DNA from: JAEKNW01 sp963678375 | GTDB lineage: Bacteria; Cloacimonadota; Cloacimonadia; Cloacimonadales; JAFGVF01 | Reading direction: 5' to 3' | Length of the DNA: 64,000 nt | NCBI GenBank assembly: GCA_963678375.2 | Contig: OY782831.1 | Span: forward strand, 744,001-808,000 | Shown: positions 50,794-60,010 of the stretch, piece by piece | Position numbering within the stretch: the first letter of the stretch is position 1 | Layout of the letters: each line of letters opens with the position of its first letter | Notes under the pieces: model-generated | Database searches by the model: none | What the model was told of the DNA's origin: nothing | Seen by the model: the letters and a program-made list of their open reading frames with translations, nothing else | Program-made: the position numbers and the translations under genes

Positions 50794-52931
50794 TGAGAAA
50801 TGCAGGAATGGATTTTGATGAAATCAAGAAAAATATATTAGATAGAAGACTGATAGCTAATCTCTTAAACTACCTCAAACCATACTTATGGATGGTAATT
50901 TTATCTCTGCTAGTCTTATTTGTAATTGCGGGTATAGAATTAGTTCTTCCCCTGATTACTAAGTCTGCTTTGGATGATTTTATCATTCCTAATAAACAAA
51001 TTTATACTACTAAATCACAAGATAATAGACAAGAACTAGAAGAGATACTAGCTGATGATTCTTATTTTATCAGTGATTATAATGGTTCTACTTCTTTTAT
51101 TATTGATAGCCAGGAAGTTAAACGAGTTCAAAAACTCTATCCTGAGAAGATGCCTAAGTATAAAATCAATGAAGAATTATTCTATGTTGTTCCTTACAAT
51201 ACTAGGAATAATCAAATTATTAAAGAAAATAATCTTGAGAATACTCTTACTGAAGTATCAGAAGAGTATTTAGCACTTCCCTATTCAGCAGTAAAGAATC
51301 TTTCAGCTTCAGATATTCTAAATTTAAATAAGCAGATTGACTACAAAATATTTGGGAAAAAGTCTGTTGTAATTAATTTCTGGATATTAGGATTAATTTA
51401 CCTGATCTTTATATCTTTGAGATTTGTTTTCCAGTTTTTACAGACCTATATGACTCGCTATTTTTCTCAACATGCTATGAATGATCTTAGAACTGACCTT
51501 TACAGACATCTACAAAAGATGCCTACATCTTTCTTTGATAAAAACCCAGTTGGCAGACTTGTGACACGAGTAACTAATGATATTAGGTCTATTGATGAAA
51601 TGCTTGCTGCAGGTGTTATTACTATAGTACAAGATGTTATAATGATTATCATTATCATATCGATTATGCTTGCTCTAAATTGGAAACTTGCCTTAGTAAG
51701 TTTTATTACTATACCATTTGTAATTATTTTGATTAATATCTTTAAGAAAAAAACTCGTAAAATATATAGAGTTGTAAGAAAGAAATTAGCAGCTCTTAAT
51801 GCCACCTTAGCAGAACACATGTCTGGGGTTAAGATTATTAATCTCTTTAATCAAAGAGAGATTAAAATGGCTTATTTTGATAAGTTAAATCAAGAGTACT
51901 TTGAGACTAATTATGCCCAGTTAAAACTCTTTGCTTTCTTCCGTCCTATCATCCATGTTATGTCACAAATATCTGTTGCCCTAATACTCTGGTATGGAGG
52001 TGGACAGATCTTAGATGGTGTCATAACTATAGGTACTTTCACAGCCTTCACCTTCTATGTTACTAGACTTTTCCAACCTATTAATGATTTTAGTGAAAAA
52101 TTTAATATTTTGCAAGGAGCTATGGCTGGTGCTGAAAGAATCTTTGATCTTATGGAAGATGATGTTGATGACTATCGAGACCAACTTACTATCAATAAAA
52201 TCTTCAATGGTAAAATTGAATTCAGGAAGGTCTGGTTAGCTTACAATCCTGATGAATGGGTGCTCAAAGATGTATCCTTTACAATTAATCCTGGAGAAAA
52301 AGTAGCCTTGGTTGGACATACTGGATCAGGAAAAACATCAATAGTTAACTTAATTTTAGGTATGTATCCTTACCAAAAAGGAGAAATTTTAATCGATGAT
52401 AAACCTCTTGCTTCTTATTCCTTGCATGATATTAGACAGAATATTGGAATAGTTCAGCAAGATGTCTTCTTATTCTCAGGTACGATCAAAGATAATATTT
52501 TGCTTAATAATGAAAAACTAGATGATAATCGCATGATTGAAGTTGCTAAGCATGTTAATGTTCATACTTTTATACAACAACTTCCTGAAAAATATTATGA
52601 ACCTGTAATGGAAAGGGGTTCCACTTTTTCAGTAGGACAAAGACAATTGATTGCCTTTGCTCGTGTTTTAGCCTACGATCCTTCAATCTTTATTCTTGAT
52701 GAAGCAACCTCTAATATTGATACTGAAACTGAAATCTTAATTCAAGATGCCTTGGAGAAAATTATGGAAAATAGAACCTCTATCATTATAGCCCATAGAC
52801 TTTCAACTATCCAGCATTCTGATAGGATTATTGTCCTTCATAAAGGTAAGATAATTGAGGAGGGAAACCATCAAGAATTGTTAAGGAAAGAAGGATTATA
52901 CTACGATTTATACAGGCTACAATACAGTTAA
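50793..52931 (+). CDS. ABC exporter half-transporter B with long loop insertion
   Basis: 712 aa. The membrane domain is interrupted between helix 1 and helix 2 by an ~135-residue soluble insertion (~58-195), as in YheH-type subunits, predicted outside the membrane. The ATPase domain has Walker A GHTGSGKTS, Walker B FILDEATSNID with the catalytic glutamate, and a degenerate signature FSVGQRQ in place of LSGGQ. This complements subunit A exactly: the functional ATP site uses A's LSGGQ and B's Walker A/B. It is a heterodimeric exporter in one operon. Confidence 0.94.
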   Translation: MRNAGMDFDEIKKNILDRRLIANLLNYLKPYLWMVILSLLVLFVIAGIELVLPLITKSALDDFIIPNKQIYTTKSQDNRQELEEILADDSYFISDYNGSTSFIIDSQEVKRVQKLYPEKMPKYKINEELFYVVPYNTRNNQIIKENNLENTLTEVSEEYLALPYSAVKNLSASDILNLNKQIDYKIFGKKSVVINFWILGLIYLIFISLRFVFQFLQTYMTRYFSQHAMNDLRTDLYRHLQKMPTSFFDKNPVGRLVTRVTNDIRSIDEMLAAGVITIVQDVIMIIIIISIMLALNWKLALVSFITIPFVIILINIFKKKTRKIYRVVRKKLAALNATLAEHMSGVKIINLFNQREIKMAYFDKLNQEYFETNYAQLKLFAFFRPIIHVMSQISVALILWYGGGQILDGVITIGTFTAFTFYVTRLFQPINDFSEKFNILQGAMAGAERIFDLMEDDVDDYRDQLTINKIFNGKIEFRKVWLAYNPDEWVLKDVSFTINPGEKVALVGHTGSGKTSIVNLILGMYPYQKGEILIDDKPLASYSLHDIRQNIGIVQQDVFLFSGTIKDNILLNNEKLDDNRMIEVAKHVNVHTFIQQLPEKYYEPVMERGSTFSVGQRQLIAFARVLAYDPSIFILDEATSNIDTETEILIQDALEKIMENRTSIIIAHRLSTIQHSDRIIVLHKGKIIEEGNHQELLRKEGLYYDLYRLQYS

Positions 52932-53011
52932 TTTGACTTGTATTTCAGGATAAATAAATAGCACTTGAGCTATTTATAAATGCAGAAAACTTAAAAAATG
53001 TAAAAAAAAGT

Positions 53012-53039
53012 TTGACATTTACTTTAAAGCTTGTAACTT
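53012..53039 (+). promoter_or_regulatory. Candidate promoter of the 911-aa secreted protein
   Basis: TTGACA (53012-53017) after an A-run, with TAACTT (53034-53039) at 16-nt spacing, 41 nt before the start. GGGAGGA provides a strong ribosome binding site, consistent with high expression. Confidence 0.5.
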
Positions 53040-53080
53040 GCCTTATAGATAATTAAATTTATAAATTTCTGGGAGGAAAT

Positions 53081-55816
53081 ATGAAAAAGAACTTGTTATT
53101 TGTACTTGCTTTGATTTTATTAGTTAGTACATCTTTTGCTAACTCTTTTAGAGTAGCAGAAATGAACAACTCACAAACTTCAAGAGAAGATCGTTTTGAA
53201 CAAATCTCTTGGATTGATGATTTTGAAGGTGAAGATAACTGGACTATAGTTGATGAAACTGCAGCTCCACAAGAATGGCACGTATTCAATGAAGGCGGAA
53301 CTTATGGTGACGTTTGGTGGATGGGTGGCGATAATGGTGGTTACATTGATAACCTCTATTTAGTTCTTGATACACCTGCTATCAATGTTACTGCTGGTAA
53401 CTCAACTTTAACTTTCGATTTAAACTACAATATGGAAGAACCAGGTGGTACTGGCGAATATAATGGTTGGGATGGTGCCAACTTACGTGTTTCAACAGAC
53501 CAAGAAAACTGGACAGTTTTAGACGGAACTCCTGCTTATGATGCAACATCAATGTTCTCATTCGGTGATATTCATGGCGAAGGTCCAAATGTTCCTGGTT
53601 GGGGTGGTTCTTCAGATGGTTGGACTACAGCTTCTTTCGATCTTTCAGCTTATGAAGGCCAAACAGTTTATGTAAGATTTGCTTTTGCATCTGATCCTGC
53701 ATATAACACTGGTGATGATGAAGACATGTTTGGTATTAAAATTGATAACATTTCTTTAGGTTCATTCACTAATGATGGTACTGTTGGCGATATGGTTGCT
53801 TCAAGTTTAGTTCCTCTAGGTGGAAACAACTGGAACTTAGCTGAAGTTACCAATGCTTTCTCAGGTAGCCATGTTTATCAACTTCAAAACGAAGCTGGTT
53901 CATATGATCCTAATCTTTTAAATGCTATCATTTCTCCACTTATCACACTTCCTAGTGAAGGTGAAATTGTAGCTACATTTGAAATTATGGGTGCTTTCAC
54001 TGATCCTGATGCTGGTGGTGCTGTATCTGCACTTGACTACTGGGGTTATGAAATTCAACTTGATGGTTCTAATGCATGGTATGCAATGTCAAACCCTTAT
54101 GCAGATCCAAATGGAAACAATTATATCTATTCAGATGCTCCAGATGTTTGGATGCCTGTTCATGAAGCTTATTCTTTAGAAGCTAGACTTGATGACTACG
54201 CTGGTGAAGATGTTAGATTCAAAATTTACTTCCGTTCAGACGATGATACTCCTGAAGGTTCAGGTGTTATGGTTGATGACTTCAGAGTTACTACTGAAGT
54301 TTATCTTGCAGAAGCTTACAACTTACAAGCTGAAGTAATGGGTGAAGAAGTCCAATTAGATTGGGAAGCTCCTCTACAAATGACTGAGACAGATGTAACT
54401 TGGACTAATGGTACTTTCACATCAGTTATTAGTGATGGACAACCTTATGCTATTCTTGTAGAAAATAATGATTCTTATGACAAACCACTTTCAAAGATTA
54501 GCTTCAATATGTATACTTTTGGTGATGCAATTACTGGTTCAGCTTCTGTTATGGCATGGTCAAACAATGCTGGTTTACCTGGTGATCTTTTAGCTACTGT
54601 TACAGGCGTAACTGGTATGGTTGCTCAACAATGGATGGAAGTCGATGTTATGGCTGAAAGCATTATGATTCCAGCTAATGGTTCTATCTTCGTTGGTGTT
54701 GGTGATTTTGACACTGTTGACCAAGGTTTACTTGCAGAAGGTACTTCTGTAGAAGAAGGTTCATTTGCATTTATCCAAGGTAGTTGGTTACCTATCAGTG
54801 AAGTATATACACAAAATGATGGTTTAACTAATATTGCTGTAAAAGCTACAATTATGGAAAATGATCCTAATCTTCCTTCAGCTGATAGTTACAAAGTTTA
54901 TCATTCAGAAGATGGTAATAACTTCACATTCTTAGCTGAAACTGTAGATACTGAATACCTACATACAACTCCTGTTCTTGGTGTTCTTAACTATTATAAA
55001 GTTACTTCATTATTTGGTATTAACGAATCTCAAGGTGTTACAACTACAGCATTCTTATTACCTGGTGGACTTACTGAAGTTATGAACGATGATGGAACAG
55101 CTGAAGAAGGTGCTACTGCTGGTGTTAGTAACATTATGGGTGCAAAATTTATGCACACTCACGAAGCTACTTTACAGTATATCAAATTCTATGTACATTC
55201 AATGAATTCTGCTAACATGTTATATAGAATCTATAGTGCTGAAAATGGAATGCCTGATGAAAACCTTGCAACTGCTGTTATTCAAAATGCAGATTTAGTT
55301 CAAGGTTGGAACACTATCGAATTACAAAACGAATACACATTTGAAAACGGTCAGTTCTTCATTACTTTCGTTAATGTTAATAATGCTCCTGTTATCGGTT
55401 TAGATACAGATAATGATGGTAATTATTACTTATCAACAGACCAAGGTGCATCTTGGGATGCTCAAACTGCTGGTAACTTAATGGTTAGAGCTTTAGTTGT
55501 TAACGGTGCTGTTGATAACTATAATGAAGAAATTGCTCCGGTTGTTTCTAATGTAACTAACTATCCAAACCCATTCAACCCTGAAACAACTATCAGATTC
55601 AACATGTCTAAAGCAGGTAATGCTAATGTTGCTGTTTATAACCTTAAAGGTCAGTTAGTTAAAACTGTTCTTAGTGGTAATATTACTGCTGGTAATAAAG
55701 AAGTTGTATGGAATGGTACAGATGCACAAAATAATAATGTTTCTTCAGGTGTTTACTTCTTAAGAGTAAAAACTGATAACCAAACTATCAACAAGAAAAT
55801 GGTTCTTCAAAAATAA
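53081..55816 (+). CDS. Large secreted multidomain surface protein with C-terminal sorting module
   Basis: A 911-aa exported protein with signal peptide MKKNLLFVLALILLVSTSFA. Residues ~45-225 form a choice-of-anchor-J/MAM-like beta-sandwich (WIDDFEGEDNWT, VRFAFASDPAYNTGDDEDMFG); a related but shorter unit spans ~230-405. A fibronectin-III-like domain appears split, with its first strands at ~407-430 (YNLQAEVMGEEVQLDWEAP) and the rest at ~598-665 (SADSYKVYHSEDGNNF). Between them is a beta module that recurs at ~668-820. The end is an FlgD-like sorting module (NYPNPFNPETTIRF, SGVYFLRV, KMVLQK). The gene is rich in GGT/GCT/GAA codons and has a strong ribosome binding site, suggesting abundance. 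No enzyme motif is seen. Confidence 0.82.
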   Translation: MKKNLLFVLALILLVSTSFANSFRVAEMNNSQTSREDRFEQISWIDDFEGEDNWTIVDETAAPQEWHVFNEGGTYGDVWWMGGDNGGYIDNLYLVLDTPAINVTAGNSTLTFDLNYNMEEPGGTGEYNGWDGANLRVSTDQENWTVLDGTPAYDATSMFSFGDIHGEGPNVPGWGGSSDGWTTASFDLSAYEGQTVYVRFAFASDPAYNTGDDEDMFGIKIDNISLGSFTNDGTVGDMVASSLVPLGGNNWNLAEVTNAFSGSHVYQLQNEAGSYDPNLLNAIISPLITLPSEGEIVATFEIMGAFTDPDAGGAVSALDYWGYEIQLDGSNAWYAMSNPYADPNGNNYIYSDAPDVWMPVHEAYSLEARLDDYAGEDVRFKIYFRSDDDTPEGSGVMVDDFRVTTEVYLAEAYNLQAEVMGEEVQLDWEAPLQMTETDVTWTNGTFTSVISDGQPYAILVENNDSYDKPLSKISFNMYTFGDAITGSASVMAWSNNAGLPGDLLATVTGVTGMVAQQWMEVDVMAESIMIPANGSIFVGVGDFDTVDQGLLAEGTSVEEGSFAFIQGSWLPISEVYTQNDGLTNIAVKATIMENDPNLPSADSYKVYHSEDGNNFTFLAETVDTEYLHTTPVLGVLNYYKVTSLFGINESQGVTTTAFLLPGGLTEVMNDDGTAEEGATAGVSNIMGAKFMHTHEATLQYIKFYVHSMNSANMLYRIYSAENGMPDENLATAVIQNADLVQGWNTIELQNEYTFENGQFFITFVNVNNAPVIGLDTDNDGNYYLSTDQGASWDAQTAGNLMVRALVVNGAVDNYNEEIAPVVSNVTNYPNPFNPETTIRFNMSKAGNANVAVYNLKGQLVKTVLSGNITAGNKEVVWNGTDAQNNNVSSGVYFLRVKTDNQTINKKMVLQK

Positions 55817-55837
55817 GAAGATACTATAAATAAATTC

Positions 55838-55868
55838 AAGAGGCTGAGAGATCAGCCTCTTTTTTTTG
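55838..55868 (+). terminator. Rho-independent terminator of the 911-aa gene
   Basis: AAGAGGCTGA (55838-55847) pairs perfectly with TCAGCCTCTT (55852-55861) around GAGA, followed by a T-run. Confidence 0.92.
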
Positions 55869-55871
55869 TTA

Positions 55872-55935
55872 TGTCGGTGTGTGGAAAACTTTGTCGGTTT
55901 TGTCGGACAACGGACAGCTTGTCCACCGTCTGGCA
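55872..55935. repeat. GC-richer block with repeated TGTCGG
   Basis: TGTCGG occurs at 55872, 55892 and 55901. The last leads into GGACAACGGACAGCTTGTCC, where GGACA and TTGTCC can pair. The block is visibly richer in G+C than its surroundings and fills the gap between two convergent terminators. It resembles a REP-like intergenic repeat, but only one block is in the window. Confidence 0.4.
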
Positions 55936-55944
55936 AGTAAAAGC

Positions 55945-55972
55945 AAAAGAGGTGCTAATTAGCACCTCTTTT
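55945..55972 (-). terminator. Terminator hairpin after frr
   Basis: A perfect 28-nt palindrome (AAAAGAGGTGCT, AATT, AGCACCTCTTTT) lies 23 nt beyond the frr stop. It gives a stable hairpin with a short U-run on the minus strand. Confidence 0.75.
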
Positions 55973-55995
55973 AATATATAATCAGATATTAAGAA

Positions 55996-56553
55996 CTAAA
56001 CGCTCAAAACATCCTTTTCTTTATTTGTGATAGTTTGATCAATTTCTTTAATCCACTTATCAGTTTTTTCTTGAATATCCTTAAGAAGTTTAGCTTCATC
56101 ATCTTCAGAGATTTCAGAATCTTTCTTCATCTTTTTAGCTTGATCATTAGCATCTCTTCTCACATTACGAACAGCAATTTTCGCTTCTTCACCTAACTTT
56201 TTAACCTGTTTAACAATCTCTTTCCTTTTATCTTCAGTTAAAGCCTGGAAAGGTAATCTAATCACATTACCATCATTATCAGGTGTAACGCCGATATTAG
56301 CAGCTAGAATAGCTTTTTCGACTTCAGTAAGGATAGTTTTATCCCAAGGCTGAATAACGATTGTACGAGCTTCTGGGACTGTTATATTACCAAGCTGTTT
56401 GATAGGAGTTGGAGTTCCATAGTAGTCTATTTTAATATCATCTAAAACGGCAGGAGAAGCCTTACCAGTTCTAAGTTTACTAAAATTTCTACCAAGAGCA
56501 TCAAGAGCTAATTTCATATTTTCATCTACATTTTTCAATAATTTTTGCATCAT
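55996..56553 (-). CDS. frr: Ribosome recycling factor
   Basis: A 185-aa cytosolic factor that splits the post-termination ribosome together with EF-G. The three-helix/beta architecture is visible: RTGKASPAVLDDIKIDYYG (~28-46), LGNITVPEARTIVIQPWDK, and the long C-terminal helix with RNVRRDANDQAKKM. The gene starts with two consecutive ATGs; with GAGAGG just upstream, the second (56550) has better spacing. It is last in rplM-rpsI-rpsB-tsf-pyrH-frr, 14 nt after pyrH. Confidence 0.97.
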   Translation of the reverse strand: MMQKLLKNVDENMKLALDALGRNFSKLRTGKASPAVLDDIKIDYYGTPTPIKQLGNITVPEARTIVIQPWDKTILTEVEKAILAANIGVTPDNDGNVIRLPFQALTEDKRKEIVKQVKKLGEEAKIAVRNVRRDANDQAKKMKKDSEISEDDEAKLLKDIQEKTDKWIKEIDQTITNKEKDVLSV

Positions 56554-56567
56554 TGACCTCTCAATAT

Positions 56568-57308
56568 TTATGAGTTACTTAAATCGTTTCCAACAAAAGT
56601 GCCAACATTAACATCAGCGATTGCTTTTGCTAGATTTCCAGGTACAGATAAATCAAATACTTTGATAGGAATATTATTCTCTTTAGCTAGTGCAAAAGCA
56701 GTCATATCCATAACATTCAGCTGTCTATGAATCGCATCTGCAAAAGTAATCTCTGGAATAAATTCAGCATCAGAGTATTTTACTGGGTCTTTAGTGAACA
56801 CTCCAGCTACCTTAGTTCCCTTAAGAACTAGATCAGCCTCCATTTCAGCAGCACGAAGAACAACAGCTGTATCTGTGGTAAAATAAGGATTTCCTGTTCC
56901 ACCACAAAGAAAGACTATTTTGCCTTCTTTCATAGACTGAATAGCTCTAGTTGGAGTATAAAATTTAGCAATCTTTTCTGCCTTAACTGCACTAAGAACT
57001 TCTGTTGAGTAATTTTTGATTTTCAAGACTTCTGCAAGGTATAAAGCATTTTGAATAGTAGCCATCATTCCAATATTATCTAATGTCACTCTATTCATTT
57101 TAGCATTGGACCAAGATCCACCGCGGAAGATATTTCCGCCACCAAGTACAATACCAACACTATATCCTAATCGTTTAACTTCGATAATGTCATTAGTAAT
57201 ACGATCAATAAGACCTTCATCAAAACCAAATCCCTTTTCTCCTGCGAGAAATTCGCCACTTAGTTTGATTATTACCCTATTGATTTTTTCGGGATGATAA
57301 GGACTCAT
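56568..57308 (-). CDS. pyrH: UMP kinase
   Basis: A 246-aa hexameric amino-acid-kinase-fold enzyme that phosphorylates UMP to UDP. IKLSGEFLAG (~13-22), VLGGGNIFRG (~55-64), DNIGMMATIQNALYL (~77-91), and CGGTGNPYFTTDTAVVLRAAE (split here as motif ~133-153) are family hallmarks. It lies between tsf and frr in the classical translation operon, 18 nt after tsf. Confidence 0.97.
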   Translation of the reverse strand: MSPYHPEKINRVIIKLSGEFLAGEKGFGFDEGLIDRITNDIIEVKRLGYSVGIVLGGGNIFRGGSWSNAKMNRVTLDNIGMMATIQNALYLAEVLKIKNYSTEVLSAVKAEKIAKFYTPTRAIQSMKEGKIVFLCGGTGNPYFTTDTAVVLRAAEMEADLVLKGTKVAGVFTKDPVKYSDAEFIPEITFADAIHRQLNVMDMTAFALAKENNIPIKVFDLSVPGNLAKAIADVNVGTFVGNDLSNS

Positions 57309-57326
57309 ATACTTAATCCCTGGCTA

Positions 57327-57917
57327 TTAGATACTATATCTTGTGAATCTAGCTACTTGAATATTTTCACCAAGTTTGAAGATAGCTTCTTTGATAACTG
57401 TATTAACATCTTTTGATGGATCTTTGATAAATTCTTGGAAATAAAGAGTATTAGTCTTACCGAATTTTTCAATTACACCATTAACGATTTTTTCAATAAT
57501 CTTTTCTGGTTTTCCATCTTGGATAGCTTTATTTTTAGCAATTTCCTTTTCACTTTCGATTAACTGAGGATCAATATCTTCAGGTCTTAGAGCGATAGGG
57601 TCTGTAGCTGCGATTTGCATAGCAATATCTTTACAAAGATCTTTGAAATCATCTGTGTTAGCCACGAAGTCAGTTTCACAGTTAACTTCTACAAGAACAC
57701 CAATTTTACCATTTCCATGGATATAAGAGTAGATTAAACCTTCTTTTGTATCTCTATCGTTCTTTGATTCAGCTTTAGCCATTCCTCTTTCACGAAGAAA
57801 TTTTACTGCTTGATCTACATCACCATCAGTCTCTTTAAGAGCTTTTTTGCAATCCATCATAGCTACGCCTGTTTTCTGACGTAATTCTTTTACCATTGCT
57901 GCAGTAATTGTTGCCAT
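57327..57917 (-). CDS. tsf: Elongation factor Ts
   Basis: A 196-aa nucleotide-exchange factor for EF-Tu. The start MATITAAMVKELRQ (ATG 57917) is taken because AAGGAG lies six bases upstream; the in-frame extension upstream has no support. Hallmarks are LRQKTGVAMMDCKKAL (~11-26) and VEVNCETDFVANTDDF (~72-87), which contains the TDFV motif that inserts into EF-Tu. It is the short form with a single core subdomain, as in several non-proteobacteria. A terminator-like hairpin lies between rpsB and this gene. Confidence 0.96.
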   Translation of the reverse strand: MATITAAMVKELRQKTGVAMMDCKKALKETDGDVDQAVKFLRERGMAKAESKNDRDTKEGLIYSYIHGNGKIGVLVEVNCETDFVANTDDFKDLCKDIAMQIAATDPIALRPEDIDPQLIESEKEIAKNKAIQDGKPEKIIEKIVNGVIEKFGKTNTLYFQEFIKDPSKDVNTVIKEAIFKLGENIQVARFTRYSI

Positions 57918-57974
57918 AATTAACTCCTTTCTATAGATTAAGTCTCTATTCAAAACCTAAATCTTTATTTAATT

Positions 57975-58004
57975 AAAAAAAAGTTCCCGAATAAATCGGG
58001 AACT
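57975..58004 (-). terminator. Terminator or attenuator between rpsB and tsf
   Basis: AGTTCCCGA (57982-57990) pairs perfectly with TCGGGAACT (57996-58004); the A-run at 57975-57982 gives a U-run on the minus strand. Being inside a conserved operon, it probably reduces read-through from the ribosomal genes into tsf. Confidence 0.8.
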
Positions 58005-58016
58005 ACCAATTTATTC

Positions 58017-58835
58017 TTATTCTTTATTTTCTACTTCAGTTTTAGCTTGTTCTTTCTCTTCAACTTTTTCTTCAGCTTTTTCTTCAGCTGGAGTAGCTTC
58101 TTCTACAAGCTCTTTCTCTTCGGTTGCTTTAGTTTCCACATTACCTTCTTCAAGAATATTTCTACCTTCGATAACTGCATTAGCCATAATGTCAGAAATT
58201 AATGAGATTGCTCTAATAGCATCATCATTTGAAGGGATAACGAAATCAATCTTATCAGGATCGCAATTTGTATCAACCATACCGATTAATGGAATATTAA
58301 GTTTTTTTGCTTCATGGATAGCAATAGCTTCTTGTTTAGTATCAACAACAAAAATTGCACCCGGAACTTTTTCCATATCACGAATACCACCAAGACCTGA
58401 TTCGATCTTGTCGTGCATTCTTTTCATTTTTAAAGCTTCTAATTTAGTATAATTAGCTATGCTTCCATCTTCTGAAATCTGTTCATACTGTTTCATCTTT
58501 TCGATTGATTGGCGAATAGTCTTCATATTTGTAAGCATTCCACCATACCAACGATTATTTACATAAAATACCCCAGCTTTTTCTGCTGCTTCTTTTATTG
58601 CATCTACAGCCTGTTTCTTTGTTCCTACAAATAATATTTCTTCACCACGACTGGCGACATCCTTAAGGAACTGATATGCTTCGTTGATAGCATCTACAGT
58701 CTGTTTTAAATCTAATATATGGATACCATTTCTTTTGATGAAGATATATTTCTTCATTTTAGGGTTCCATTTGTGAGTCTGATGACCAAAGTGTACACCA
58801 GCTTCAAGTAGTTGTTTCATTGTTACAACTGACAT
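58017..58835 (-). CDS. rpsB: 30S ribosomal protein S2
   Basis: A 272-aa ribosomal protein. Hallmarks are LLEAGVHFGHQTHKWNPKM (~9-27), VNNRWYGGMLTNMKTIRQS (~93-111) and GMVDTNCDPDKIDFVIPSNDDA (motif ~193-214). After the conserved core (~225) comes a tail of about 45 residues almost entirely Glu, Lys, Ala and Thr, longer than in E. coli S2 and likely disordered. The gene is preceded by a leader with a hairpin and follows rpsI. Confidence 0.97.
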   Translation of the reverse strand: MSVVTMKQLLEAGVHFGHQTHKWNPKMKKYIFIKRNGIHILDLKQTVDAINEAYQFLKDVASRGEEILFVGTKKQAVDAIKEAAEKAGVFYVNNRWYGGMLTNMKTIRQSIEKMKQYEQISEDGSIANYTKLEALKMKRMHDKIESGLGGIRDMEKVPGAIFVVDTKQEAIAIHEAKKLNIPLIGMVDTNCDPDKIDFVIPSNDDAIRAISLISDIMANAVIEGRNILEEGNVETKATEEKELVEEATPAEEKAEEKVEEKEQAKTEVENKE

Positions 58836-58888
58836 TAAATTACTCCTCTTGTTACGGTTAATTTTCTGCTTAAAATCTACGCAATTCA

Positions 58889-58913
58889 GTCTATTACTAA
58901 TTTAATAATAGAC
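58889..58913 (-). other. Hairpin in the rpsB leader
   Basis: GTCTATTA (58889-58896) pairs perfectly with TAATAGAC (58906-58913). It lacks a U-run, so it is more likely a leader structure (S2 is autoregulated through its leader in other bacteria) than a terminator of rpsI. Confidence 0.4.
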
Positions 58914-58963
58914 ACCGCCTTGCAACTTCTAAGCAGTTTTCTTGATAATCTGAATATAATAGA

Positions 58964-59350
58964 TTAACGTTTTGAGAACTGGAATCTTTTTCTTGCTTTT
59001 GGACGACCTGGTTTCTTTCTTTCGACCATTCTTGGGTCACGTGTAAGAAAACCATTCTTCTTAAGATCAGATTTTAAAGATTCATCATAGATAACTAAGG
59101 CTCTTGAAACACCATGTCTGATAGCACCAGCTTGACCTGATAATCCACCACCCATAACATTAACCTTAAGGTCAAGTTTGTCTGATAAACCGGAAACTTC
59201 AAATGGTTGTTCCACAACCATCTCAAGAACTTCTCTTTGAAGGTAATCTTTCATAAGCTTACCATTGATAATTCTTTTTCCTGTTCCAGGGGTGATTCTC
59301 ACACGTGCTACAGCATTTTTCCTTCTGCCTGTTGCGTCGAAATACTGCAT
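58964..59350 (-). CDS. rpsI: 30S ribosomal protein S9
   Basis: A 128-aa ribosomal protein, normal length. YFDATGRRKNAVARVRITPG at the N-terminus, GGGLSGQAGAIRHGVSRAL (~67-85) and the basic tail ending KRFQFSKR, which reaches the P-site tRNA, are diagnostic. It lies 14 nt after rplM, as in nearly all bacteria. Confidence 0.98.
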   Translation of the reverse strand: MQYFDATGRRKNAVARVRITPGTGKRIINGKLMKDYLQREVLEMVVEQPFEVSGLSDKLDLKVNVMGGGLSGQAGAIRHGVSRALVIYDESLKSDLKKNGFLTRDPRMVERKKPGRPKARKRFQFSKR

Positions 59351-59364
59351 TAATTTCTCCTAAA

Positions 59365-59787
59365 CTATAAAGTCTTTGGTTGTTGAGCTGTATGAGGATG
59401 TTCTGTTCCAGCATACACCTTCAATTTCTTAAACATCTGTCTGCCAAGGGTGTTTTTAGGTAACATACCTTTAACAGCACTTCTAATAATTTCTTCTGGT
59501 TTAGAGTCTAACATTCTTTTGAAGCTAACTTCTCTTAAACCACTTGGATAGCCACTGAAGTTCTGATACACTTTTGAATCTGCTTTTGTACCAGTTACTC
59601 CTACTTTCTCTGCATTAATAACAACCACATAATCACCACAATCTAAGTTTGTAGCAAAATAAGGCTTGTTTTTTCCGCGGAGAATGGAAGCTATTTTAGT
59701 AGCAATACGACCTAAAGTTTGACCTTCAGCATCGATAACATACCATTCCCTTTGGATCTGATCCGGGGTGGGAGTTAAAGTCTTCAT
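59365..59787 (-). CDS. rplM: 50S ribosomal protein L13
   Basis: A 140-aa ribosomal protein. REWYVIDAEGQTLGRIATKIA (~14-34, shown in part), NKPYFATNLDCGDYVVVINA, and VKGMLPKNTLGRQMFKKLKVY (~108-128) are standard L13 blocks. It begins the ribosomal/translation operon; a TTGACA box lies ~110 nt upstream with repeat copy C behind it. Confidence 0.98.
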   Translation of the reverse strand: MKTLTPTPDQIQREWYVIDAEGQTLGRIATKIASILRGKNKPYFATNLDCGDYVVVINAEKVGVTGTKADSKVYQNFSGYPSGLREVSFKRMLDSKPEEIIRSAVKGMLPKNTLGRQMFKKLKVYAGTEHPHTAQQPKTL

Positions 59788-59871
59788 CCTTTCTCCTTTT
59801 CTTTTTACTTATCACTAAGTTAATTCACTTTTTTCTAAAGAGTTATAAATAAAACTCCTTTAGCGTAACAA

Positions 59872-59899
59872 AATATTTATGATAGCCTATATATGTCAA
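59872..59899 (-). promoter_or_regulatory. Candidate promoter of the rplM operon
   Basis: Minus-strand TTGACA (59899-59894) preceded by AAAAATC, with a weak AATATT -10 at 16-nt spacing (59877-59872). Confidence 0.45.
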
Positions 59900-59928
59900 G
59901 ATTTTTATTAATGACCTTTATCCTATAC

Positions 59929-59986
59929 CTCGATTGTTAGTCTCTCAGGAAAAGATCAGTAATTTATAGGGAGACTGACAACCAAG
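59929..59986. repeat. 58-nt palindromic intergenic repeat, copy C
   Basis: CTCGATTGTTAGTCTCTC (59929-59946) pairs with GGGAGACTGACAACCAAG (59969-59986) at 15 of 18 positions, plus one G-T-type pair. It aligns without gaps with copies at 5756 and 26342. It lies between the terminator of the M16C gene and the TTGACA box of rplM. The remaining parts of the 301-nt gap are AT-rich with no other feature. Confidence 0.75.
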
Positions 59987-60010
59987 AACATAAAAACAGA
60001 CTAATATACA

